64,000 bases of DNA from assembly GCA_020831625.1 (NCBI GenBank), contig JAFIGD010000009.1, forward strand, positions 62,001-126,000, in the 5' to 3' direction. Positions 9,067-16,010 of the stretch are shown here, piece by piece. Below the pieces are notes generated by a model. It was not told where the DNA came from. It saw nothing but the letters and a program-made list of their open reading frames with translations, and made no database searches. How positions within the stretch are numbered: position 1 is the stretch's first letter; every line of letters starts with the position of its first letter. This stretch comes from Verrucomicrobiota bacterium (GTDB taxonomy: Bacteria; Verrucomicrobiota; Kiritimatiellia; SS1-B-03-39; UBA6053). Position numbers and translations under genes: made by a program.

Positions 9067-9978
9067 ATGAATGAAGCCACCTACCTCGTGCGCCACACCA
9101 CCGCCTACACCTACAGCGAACCGGCGCAACAATCCCACAACCTCGCCTGCCTGCTTCCGCGCGACTATGCCGAACAATCCCTGGACGCCTCCAAAGTCCT
9201 CCTCAGCCCCGAGCCCCAATGGCGGAACGAATGGCGGGATATCTACGGCAATCACCGCCACTCCTTTTCCCTGTCGGTCCCCCACGAAACCCTCGAAGTC
9301 ACCCTGCTCGCCAAACTCACCCGCCGCCTCAGTCCGCCGCCGGACATCCCGCGCCCCTGGGAGGACTGTGTTCTTCCCGACGGAGCCCTCTGGAGCAGTC
9401 CGGCCCTCATCCAGCGCGAATTCAGGTTCCCCAGCCCCCAGCTCCCGGCCCTGAACGAGCCCGGCTTCGATTGCGATGACTGCTTCGCGCCCGGCCGGCC
9501 CGTTCTGGCGGCGCTCGACGCCTTCATGACCCGGATTCACGGAACCTTCACCTACGACCCCAAAGCCACCACCACCTTCACACCCCTCGCGGAGGTGTAC
9601 AAAAAAAAGGCCGGGGTCTGCCAGGATTTCGCCCATGCCGCCATCGCCGAACTCCGCCGCCGCGGCTTCGCCGCCGGCTATGTCAGCGGCTATCTTGAGA
9701 CCGTCCCCCCGCCCGGCCGCGAAAAGCTCCGCGGAGCCGACGCCACCCACGCCTGGTACGCCGTCTATCTCCCCGGACACGGTTGGATTCATTTTGATCC
9801 CACCAACAACTCCCGCGCCGGACTCCAACACCTCATCACCGCCTGGGGACGCGACTACGGCGATGTCGCCCCCCTCAAAGGCGTCCTCCTCGGCGGCGGC
9901 GCCCACACCGTCAAAGTCGCCGTCGATGTCTTCCCCTGGCCCGACCAGGTTCCCGAAGATCTCCGGAACGTCTTTTGA
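9067..9978 (+). CDS. Transglutaminase-like cysteine protease family protein
   Basis: The 303-residue protein has the N-terminal beta region (Y-L-V-R-H-T-T-A-Y-T-Y-S-E-P) and the transglutaminase core: K-K-A-G-V-C-Q-D-F-A-H with the catalytic Cys (about residue 190), A-T-H-A-W-Y-A-V-Y with the catalytic His, and W-I-H-F-D-P-T-N-N with the Asp. The triad is complete. It starts 13 bp after the fusion gene; an in-frame extension back to 8911 only overlaps that gene and is rejected. Family members of this gene cluster are cytoplasmic and are proposed to cut or transfer the peptide made by the ATP-grasp enzymes; this is inference. It closes the cluster. Confidence 0.93.
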   Translation: MNEATYLVRHTTAYTYSEPAQQSHNLACLLPRDYAEQSLDASKVLLSPEPQWRNEWRDIYGNHRHSFSLSVPHETLEVTLLAKLTRRLSPPPDIPRPWEDCVLPDGALWSSPALIQREFRFPSPQLPALNEPGFDCDDCFAPGRPVLAALDAFMTRIHGTFTYDPKATTTFTPLAEVYKKKAGVCQDFAHAAIAELRRRGFAAGYVSGYLETVPPPGREKLRGADATHAWYAVYLPGHGWIHFDPTNNSRAGLQHLITAWGRDYGDVAPLKGVLLGGGAHTVKVAVDVFPWPDQVPEDLRNVF

Positions 9979-9997
9979 CGCTTCGCAATCGAAATCA

Positions 9998-10075
9998 GGG
10001 CCAACGGCCCGGCCCAGCCCAGTCCGTCAGGACTGGGTCTCAAACCCCACACCATCCACACAGGGCCAACGGCCC
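9998..10075 (+). repeat. Two GGGCC-AAC-GGCCC palindromes with a hairpin between
   Basis: GGGCC-aac-GGCCC occurs at 9998-10010 and 10063-10075, 65 bp apart. Between them is a perfect 8 bp stem CCCAGTCC-gtca-GGACTGGG (10018-10037). The same words (gggccaacgg, cagcccagtcc) recur in the repeat block at 22404-22661, so this is one dispersed repeat family. It may also end transcription of the upstream cluster, although no T-run follows. Confidence 0.7.
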
Positions 10076-10202
10076 GGCTCAATTCCGGCCCCCTCCTCAT
10101 ACCGATTGAGCCGCCCCCTCGTCCGGGTTTTCTTAAACATATCCTTGCATCCGCGCAAAATCCTGTCAGAAAGCATCGCTTAAACCTTTAGGAGAAATAC
10201 AC

Positions 10203-10577
10203 ATGGAAATTATTCAATCCAATGCCGCCCCCGCCGCCGTGGGACCCTACAGCCAGGCCGTCCAGGTCGGTCACCTGCTCTTCTGCAGTGGTCAAATCCC
10301 CGTGGACCCCGAAACCAAGGCCATCGTCGAAGGCGACATCCACGTCCAGGTGGAACAGGTGCTCAAAAACATCAGCGCTGTGCTCTCCGCCGCGAACCTG
10401 ACCCTCAACAATGTGGTCAAAGCCACTGTTTTCATGGTGGACCTCAAGGACTTCCCGGTCATGAACGGGCTTTACGCACAGGCCTTCGGCGATCACAAAC
10501 CGGCCCGCTCCACCATTCAGGTCGCCGCCCTCCCCCTCGGAGCCCGCGTCGAAATCGAAGTCATCGCCGAGTTGTAA
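10203..10577 (+). CDS. ridA: RidA family reactive imine/enamine deaminase
   Basis: At 124 residues this has the normal length of RidA (YjgF/YER057c/UK114). Conserved features include V-G-P-Y-S-Q-A near the N-terminus, F-C-S-G-Q-I-P, and the C-terminal P-A-R-S-T-I-Q-V-A-x-L-P-x-G-A-x-V-E-I-E-V-I-A, which holds the Arg and Glu that bind the 2-imino acid. The enzyme hydrolyses reactive imines released by PLP-dependent enzymes to keto acids and ammonia, as a cytoplasmic trimer. A good ribosome-binding site (taggagaa) lies 8 bp before the ATG. It stands alone, converging on the TonB receptor gene. Confidence 0.95.
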   Translation: MEIIQSNAAPAAVGPYSQAVQVGHLLFCSGQIPVDPETKAIVEGDIHVQVEQVLKNISAVLSAANLTLNNVVKATVFMVDLKDFPVMNGLYAQAFGDHKPARSTIQVAALPLGARVEIEVIAEL

Positions 10578-10607
10578 AAAAAAGGGAGGGAGCCGAAGCC
10601 CCCTCCC
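10576..10607 (-). terminator. Rho-independent terminator of the TonB-dependent receptor gene
   Basis: On the minus strand a 10 bp GC-rich stem (one G-T pair) closed by a TTCG tetraloop is followed by eight T. It lies 26 bp past the receptor stop. Read on the plus strand the same stem lacks a T-run, so it acts mainly for the minus-strand gene. Confidence 0.92.
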
Positions 10608-10633
10608 CGCGGGATATTTTCCGAGAGAGAGAA

Positions 10634-12733
10634 TCAGAAAGAATATTTCGCGCCAACCGTGAAGTTGCGTTCCGGGCCCACATAGATACCCTGACGCAAC
10701 CCGGCGATGTACAGCTCGTCCGTGAGGTTGTTGACCGAACCGAATACACTCAGATTTTCCGTGACCGCGAAGCGGCCCGTGAGATCCAGCGTGAAGTAGC
10801 TCGGGATACGTCCGCCCCATGTGCCGGTGCTTTCGGTGGTCAGTTCCCGGACGTTCATGCCGTCGCCGAAAGACTCGCCCGTATAGTTCAGCAGCAACGC
10901 CGTTTGCATGCGGCCCTGCTGATACGCGAGCGAAAGATTCGCCATCCACTCCGCGGAATCCGGCAGGCGGTTGCCCTTCACCGCATCCCCGGGCCGATCC
11001 TCACCGAATTCCGCCGTCGGAATCCAGGTCGCGTTGGCGTCCAGCGTGAAGCCGTTGCGGAAATCATATCCAGCCGCCGCTTCCAGACCCTGAATCAACG
11101 CGCTGCCTTCATTCGGATCCCGAATGCCCGACACGCCCGGATCCACCTGATTGGCGAAGTCCATTTGGAACGCGGTCAGCTCATACGTAAACCGGCCGTT
11201 TCCGCCCCGGACGCCCAGTTCGAGGTTCACCGAGGTTTCCGCGTCCGTGGGCGGCGTGTCCACGCCCACCACGCTGCCGACCAGCGGCGGCGCAAACGCG
11301 CGGTACACACTGCCGAAGACCTGTGCGGTTGGACTCAACTGATACGTCGCGCCAACCCCGGGCATCCACTCGGTATTGGAGAAGGAGTCTGCTCCCCCCG
11401 CATTGCGAAGATCGTTCCGCTTTTGTTCATAAGCCTCCACACGCAGACCGGCGGTCACCGCCAGCGCGTCGGTCAGATTGAAGCGGTTCTGTGCAAACAC
11501 GGCCAGACTCTCGGCGGAGTCGAGACGGTTGCGCAGCGGAGCCTGTTTGGGATTGCGTGGCGTGCCGCGATTCGCAAGCAGCGTCACATCCTCCATTTCC
11601 TCCTCCATCAACCGCAGGCCCAGCTCCGCCTCGTTCTCAATGCCGAAGGCTCCATGGTTCAGGGTCAGCCGCGTGTCAAATCCCAGGCGGGAAAAGGCGC
11701 GGTTGTTGCCCTGGACCTCATCGGAATAATTCCAGACCCGGAATCCATCCGCGTTCACCGTGGTGGGATTGGTCCCGTCCAACTGGAAGCGCCAGTAATC
11801 CCGGTTCATTTCGCTCCAGTACACCAGGGTCTGCAGGGACGTATCCGGATTGATCTGCCAGGCATGATTGATGTCAAACGAAAACCGCTGCGTCAAAAAC
11901 CAGTCGTCCGGAGCCGGATTGAACTGCGCCCCGGCCCGATAGGCATCCGGAAACAGCCCGCGGTACGAAATATTGGCGTCGGTCTCATGATAGAGAAACT
12001 TCACCCCGATGATCTGGTTGTCACCCACCGCGGTTTCGGATTTCACCATCACGTCCGTCATGTCATACGATTTATCCATGAACCCGTCGCTGGTGGCGCG
12101 GGTGGCGATAACCCCGAAACGGGACTCGCCGGACTCGCTGCTTCCGCCCGCTTCAACCATCCCCTCCCGGGTGTTCCAGGAACCGATCCGGCCGGTCACC
12201 GAAACTCCGTCCTCCGGCATGCGGGTCAGATAATTGATCACCCCGCCGATCGTATTCGGCCCGTAGCGCAGCGACGCCGCGCCTTTCAGAACCTCCACGC
12301 CGCTCATCCGCTGAATGCGCGGATTGTAGTATCGGGAGTTGCCCACAAAAATACCCGGTTGAATCGGCACCCCGTCCTCCAGGACCAGGGTTTTATAATC
12401 TCCGGCCGACAATCCCCGCACCCCCGCGTTCACCACCACCGCGTTTTCCTCCTCGCCTTTAATAAAGACCCCCGGCACCCGCCGCAGCACATCCTCCGTG
12501 GAACGCGGTTGAATCTGTTCGAGCGCCTCCGGTCCCACGAGAAACACCGACCCCGGCAGCAAACCGGGATCCTGTCCCCGTCCGGTCACGGTCACCGGAG
12601 CCAAATACACCTGTTGACGTTCTTGAACCGGCTCCGCAAGCGCGAAACCCGCCGACAACCCCAACAGCAGCCCCATCCGGCCGACCGAAACCGCTCCTTT
12701 TCTTATTCCAGTTGTTTTGTTTTTCGATATCAT
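10634..12733 (-). CDS. TonB-dependent outer-membrane receptor (FecA-like)
   Basis: The 699-residue protein has a signal peptide (hydrophobic G-L-L-L-G-L-S-A-G-F-A-L-A, cleavage near residue 33), a TonB-box-like A-P-V-T-V-T-G, a plug domain (R-S-T-E-D-V-L-R-R-V-P-G-V; G-V-R-G-L-S; V-L-K-G-A-A-S-L-R-Y-G-P-N-T-I-G-G-V-I-N) and a long beta-barrel ending in Phe, as required for outer-membrane insertion. G-x-R-G-L and I-Q-P-G-I-F-V-G-N-S-R-Y-Y-N-P resemble ferric-citrate/siderophore receptors, so iron chelate uptake is the likely role, but ligand specificity cannot be read from sequence. An AAGGA lies 10 bp upstream. I saw no Fur box and no TonB/ExbBD genes nearby. Confidence 0.93.
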   Translation of the reverse strand: MISKNKTTGIRKGAVSVGRMGLLLGLSAGFALAEPVQERQQVYLAPVTVTGRGQDPGLLPGSVFLVGPEALEQIQPRSTEDVLRRVPGVFIKGEEENAVVVNAGVRGLSAGDYKTLVLEDGVPIQPGIFVGNSRYYNPRIQRMSGVEVLKGAASLRYGPNTIGGVINYLTRMPEDGVSVTGRIGSWNTREGMVEAGGSSESGESRFGVIATRATSDGFMDKSYDMTDVMVKSETAVGDNQIIGVKFLYHETDANISYRGLFPDAYRAGAQFNPAPDDWFLTQRFSFDINHAWQINPDTSLQTLVYWSEMNRDYWRFQLDGTNPTTVNADGFRVWNYSDEVQGNNRAFSRLGFDTRLTLNHGAFGIENEAELGLRLMEEEMEDVTLLANRGTPRNPKQAPLRNRLDSAESLAVFAQNRFNLTDALAVTAGLRVEAYEQKRNDLRNAGGADSFSNTEWMPGVGATYQLSPTAQVFGSVYRAFAPPLVGSVVGVDTPPTDAETSVNLELGVRGGNGRFTYELTAFQMDFANQVDPGVSGIRDPNEGSALIQGLEAAAGYDFRNGFTLDANATWIPTAEFGEDRPGDAVKGNRLPDSAEWMANLSLAYQQGRMQTALLLNYTGESFGDGMNVRELTTESTGTWGGRIPSYFTLDLTGRFAVTENLSVFGSVNNLTDELYIAGLRQGIYVGPERNFTVGAKYSF

Positions 12734-12835
12734 GTTCGTTATTTCCTTCTTTGGTTTTAATGCATACTCATTTGATTGGCATGTAAATCAGACGCGTTAC
12801 TAATAGACCATTTGCAAAATGGCAAGCTGTATTTG

Positions 12836-12869
12836 CAAAAAAAAACCTGCAAACCGAAGTTTGCAGGTT
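12836..12869 (-). terminator. Rho-independent terminator after tRNA-Ala
   Basis: On the minus strand AACCTGCAAA-cttcgg-TTTGCAGGTT, a perfect 10 bp stem, is followed by a run of T. It begins 9 bp after the CCA end of the tRNA, so the tRNA is probably transcribed alone. Confidence 0.93.
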
Positions 12870-12877
12870 CAAGAAAA

Positions 12878-12953
12878 TGGTGGAGGGTATCGGGATCGAA
12901 CCGACGACCTTCTGAATGCCATTCAGACGCTCTCCCAGCTGAGCTAACCCCCC
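12878..12953 (-). tRNA. tRNA-Ala, anticodon GGC
   Basis: A 76-nt cloverleaf including the encoded CCA. The acceptor stem is GGGGGGU/ACCCUCC and contains the G3-U70 wobble pair, the main alanine identity element. The D-arm is the usual AGCUC-AGCUGGG-AGAGC; the anticodon stem is UCUGA/UCAGA around the loop AUGGCAU, giving anticodon GGC (reads GCC/GCU); the T-arm is GUCGG-UUCGAUC-CCGAU. GCC is a heavily used alanine codon in this window. Confidence 0.98.
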
Positions 12954-13029
12954 GAAAACGATGTTTCGTTTGATGTGGATCTTATAGTCTATTCTCTTCT
13001 GACTTGTCAATGCCGGGGAACGAAAAAAT

Positions 13030-15447
13030 TCAAGGCGTCTCATCCACCCGCCAGGAGGCGCCGCTGCCCTGAAAGAGACTGTAGGACGGCCCTTCCCCGG
13101 ACCGAACCCGTTTCAGCGTAAAATCCGGTCCACGAAAGAAAAAGCCGAAAGGCGGCAGCTGAAAGATTCCGCCCTGAATCTCAAGGGGCCAGTCTTTTTC
13201 AAACGAACCGTTCACCCAGATTTCCTCGCCACTCTCCAGTCGGAAATATATTTGAGAAAGGCAAAGGGTTTGGTCGGAAAACGCCTCGGTGACACTCTGA
13301 AGCCGGGTGCCGTTCCAATAGAGGAGACGAACCACCCGCGAACGGGTGAAACGCTCATGAATCGGCGCCAGAATATTCCGGGCCAAATCGCGGAGATCCG
13401 GATCCGCAACCTCGGGAATCCTGCCGGCGGCCGTATATGCGATCTGGGTGGCGATTTGCCGCCAAAACAACTCGCTTTCCGGAACATCCGTCTCATCGGG
13501 GCGTTGAAACGAACGGGTGCCGCCCATTCCCATCAGGGCCGAATAAGGACTGATGTTTTGATGCGCCAGTTGCGGCAGGAATGGATGCAGGCTCTGAAAC
13601 CCTTCAGCAAACTCCGGCACCAGCCCGCTCAACAATCCGCTGTACAGCCATTCGGAACCGCCGTCACCCAAAAGCGGGAGCCCGGTTTCAGCAGTGCTTT
13701 GCTGAAGCAGAACGCCAAGTTCGGCCCAGGTCTGCGCAAAGGTTCCGGCACCGAGCACCCGCGCGTCGAAATCCGTAAACCGCCAGGGCGGGAAACGGGA
13801 CAGCCAGGGCGCATGGGCATGGGTATACACCCCCTGATGGGTCCCGGTATCCAGTCGGGACAGCGCCAGATCAAAGAAGCGGGCGGATTTCATAAAATAA
13901 CGCTGGGGCGCATATCCCCGCCAGTTCCCCTCCGGATCGCGGGCCAAATCATCCTCCCGCCAGTCGGGATCCGTGGGACGCATGTGAATCAGCCGAAGGG
14001 TCAATCCCTCATCCGAAGGCAGAAAAAATTGTCCGGCCTCCTCCCGCAGATGCGCCGGCGGGGCCGCCGCGCCCGGCATCACATCGTCAAAACCCGTCGA
14101 CACTGTGAAATAAATCCGCTCGCGGAACACATTGCGGCTTCCCTTCCAGCGGGCCGGATACAGCAAACGTCCCAGACCCATGCCCTCCTCCGTTTCCGGG
14201 GGGGCGGCCTCGCCGGCCATGGAAAACCACCAGTCCGGAATTACGCTGGCGAAAAAAAGATTCGACTCCTTCCGCACCAAAGCCGTCGGCCAGCGAAAAT
14301 CATCCGCCAGCCGCATAAACGGCACATCCAAGCGTTCAACCGACACGGACTCCGACCCGCTGAAGCGACCAAGGTCCACCCCCGTAAAGGTCTCGTTCAG
14401 TGAATGCGCCTCCAGTTCCAGCGTGCGTCCCTGAAGAGAAACCGAAAACCGCAAACCCTCGGTATACTGTAAAATCAGTTTATCCTCCTCCATGCGCGAA
14501 AGCCGAAACACCGGCGCTTCCCCCTGGGTGTGAACCGCCACGCCCCGCCAGATCCGCCCCAAATCCACTTCATTGACCCGCACCGAAATTTCGGGGAAAT
14601 TCTCCCGCAGCGCCACCCGGTACTCCACCGTCGTGTTCCCGCTCTGGCTCCGGAAGTGATACGTGTTGTTTTCCTTCTGCTCCAGAGAAACCAAATACCG
14701 CTCGGTCGGCGGATTGGGCCGGAACGCGGCCGGACGGGGCGGAAAATCCAGCAGAACACTTCCCTGCCGCCGCGGCGCGAATGCCGGCGCATAATCATGG
14801 GGTCTAATAAACTGGATGTCCCTCGGAATCCTAGCCACCGATTCCTGATACACCCGCAGGTTTTCCAAATATAAATCCTGTTGACCTTCAACACCCGCGG
14901 GCAAATGCCAGGTCAAGTGCGTCAAATCCAGTGGCCAGCTTTCTTCACCCTCCACCCGCAAATGCAGCATTTGCCAGCCATCACGCGGGCGGTACGGGAA
15001 ATGCCAGGAATACGCACGCCCCCGGGTTCCGGTGCCGTGCAGCACCAGTTCATACCCGCCGGATGGAGAGGTCCCTCCACGGTCATGCCAGACCCAGATC
15101 GTGATGATATTAAACGGCGAATTCACCCGCCAGGGTTCGCCGGGCCGAATCTCGACACGGTGCGGTCCGCTCTGTCGCGGCGTGAACCGGACCCATCCCG
15201 CATATTCCCCCCAAATCGCCTTGGCCCGGTCCTTGTCCAGCCGGACCCGGCCCGTGGGACTGTTCACAGACCACCCGGCAATTTGTTCAAAGCCCGTCAA
15301 CGGCGCGCCCCGCGGCGGGAGTCTCAGCGCCCGCTCCGGCGGTGGCGGCAAAGGACGGTCCGCCCGGCGGAACAGAATTCGGCATCCGCCGGACAGACAT
15401 AAGCCCGCAAACAAACCGAACCGAAGAAGATTGAGAACCCTGTTCAT
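13030..15447 (-). CDS. Large putative lipoprotein of unknown function
   Basis: An 805-residue protein with a lipoprotein signal: basic N-terminus, hydrophobic L-R-F-G-L-F-A-G-L-C and lipobox L-S-G-G-C (Cys 22). Residues ~45-200 look like a beta-sandwich that could bind carbohydrate; the middle is beta-rich; residues ~500-720 contain aromatic/acidic stretches such as Y-T-H-A-H-A-P-W-L and L-G-D-G-G-S-E-W that are reminiscent of glycosidase barrels. I do not recognise the family. It overlaps the GtrA gene by 4 bp, so the two are made together, suggesting a role in envelope polysaccharide metabolism (inference). Confidence 0.75.
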   Translation of the reverse strand: MNRVLNLLRFGLFAGLCLSGGCRILFRRADRPLPPPPERALRLPPRGAPLTGFEQIAGWSVNSPTGRVRLDKDRAKAIWGEYAGWVRFTPRQSGPHRVEIRPGEPWRVNSPFNIITIWVWHDRGGTSPSGGYELVLHGTGTRGRAYSWHFPYRPRDGWQMLHLRVEGEESWPLDLTHLTWHLPAGVEGQQDLYLENLRVYQESVARIPRDIQFIRPHDYAPAFAPRRQGSVLLDFPPRPAAFRPNPPTERYLVSLEQKENNTYHFRSQSGNTTVEYRVALRENFPEISVRVNEVDLGRIWRGVAVHTQGEAPVFRLSRMEEDKLILQYTEGLRFSVSLQGRTLELEAHSLNETFTGVDLGRFSGSESVSVERLDVPFMRLADDFRWPTALVRKESNLFFASVIPDWWFSMAGEAAPPETEEGMGLGRLLYPARWKGSRNVFRERIYFTVSTGFDDVMPGAAAPPAHLREEAGQFFLPSDEGLTLRLIHMRPTDPDWREDDLARDPEGNWRGYAPQRYFMKSARFFDLALSRLDTGTHQGVYTHAHAPWLSRFPPWRFTDFDARVLGAGTFAQTWAELGVLLQQSTAETGLPLLGDGGSEWLYSGLLSGLVPEFAEGFQSLHPFLPQLAHQNISPYSALMGMGGTRSFQRPDETDVPESELFWRQIATQIAYTAAGRIPEVADPDLRDLARNILAPIHERFTRSRVVRLLYWNGTRLQSVTEAFSDQTLCLSQIYFRLESGEEIWVNGSFEKDWPLEIQGGIFQLPPFGFFFRGPDFTLKRVRSGEGPSYSLFQGSGASWRVDETP

Positions 15448-15995
15448 CCTTTAAACACCCAAAATTTGCGGCAGAGATAATTGATGAGAATCGCGGCGAC
15501 AATATTCCCGCCCTTGGCCAGATATTCATTCATCCCGAAACGCCCCACCAGATAAGCGCCCAGCGCGCTGCCCAGCAGAAACGAAACCACCGAAACCAGC
15601 AGAAACAGAGTGATTTCCAAATGACGCCGGTGCCGCCCGGCGCGAAACACCCATTTCACGTTCAGGACATAGGCCACCGCGTTGGCGAAAAAAAACGCGG
15701 TCAGATTGCACTTCAGGTAATTCGCCACCCGCGGATCCGACAGAATACTGTCCATCCAGGCCCATAACGAAGGATAATCCGCCAGGGGACGGGTCACCGA
15801 TTCCGCCGCCTCCCCGATCGGAAACAAAAACAGATTTGCCAGCGTGAACACCAGCAAATCCGTCCCCATGGCCAGCACCCCGGCCATGCCGTATTTCACA
15901 AACTGAATCAGCGGCGGCGCATCATGCGATGCGGCCCGGACAAGCCAGGTCCTGAACTCGCGGACAGGCGGCATGTCGGAGGGCTGGCACCGCAT
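15444..15995 (-). CDS. GtrA family membrane protein
   Basis: A 183-residue protein with four predicted membrane helices and the GtrA signature F-V-K-Y-G-M-A-G-V-L-A-M-G-T-D near residue 32, N-A-V-A-Y-V-L-N-V-K-W-V-F-R in the middle and a final L-C-R-K-F-W-V-F. GtrA-like proteins are thought to flip or help flip lipid-linked sugars (bactoprenol-glucose and relatives) across the inner membrane. It sits between the long greA (15 bp upstream) and the lipoprotein gene (4 bp overlap). The ~50-residue hydrophilic insertion between helices 1 and 2 is longer than usual. Confidence 0.88.
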   Translation of the reverse strand: MRCQPSDMPPVREFRTWLVRAASHDAPPLIQFVKYGMAGVLAMGTDLLVFTLANLFLFPIGEAAESVTRPLADYPSLWAWMDSILSDPRVANYLKCNLTAFFFANAVAYVLNVKWVFRAGRHRRHLEITLFLLVSVVSFLLGSALGAYLVGRFGMNEYLAKGGNIVAAILINYLCRKFWVFKG

Positions 15996-16010
15996 TACGC
16001 ATCACCGGGA

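Noticed and set aside
7458-9080. A 540-codon minus-strand frame opposite the ATP-grasp/alpha-E fusion
   Set aside because: The same antisense bias effect; the plus strand carries clear family motifs over the same bases.
10904-12760. A 618-codon plus-strand frame opposite the TonB receptor
   Set aside because: The receptor has a complete signal peptide, plug, barrel and terminator; the opposite frame is Arg/His/Pro-rich without motifs.
12768-13043. A 91-codon minus-strand frame
   Set aside because: It runs through the tRNA-Ala gene and its terminator, a common false prediction.
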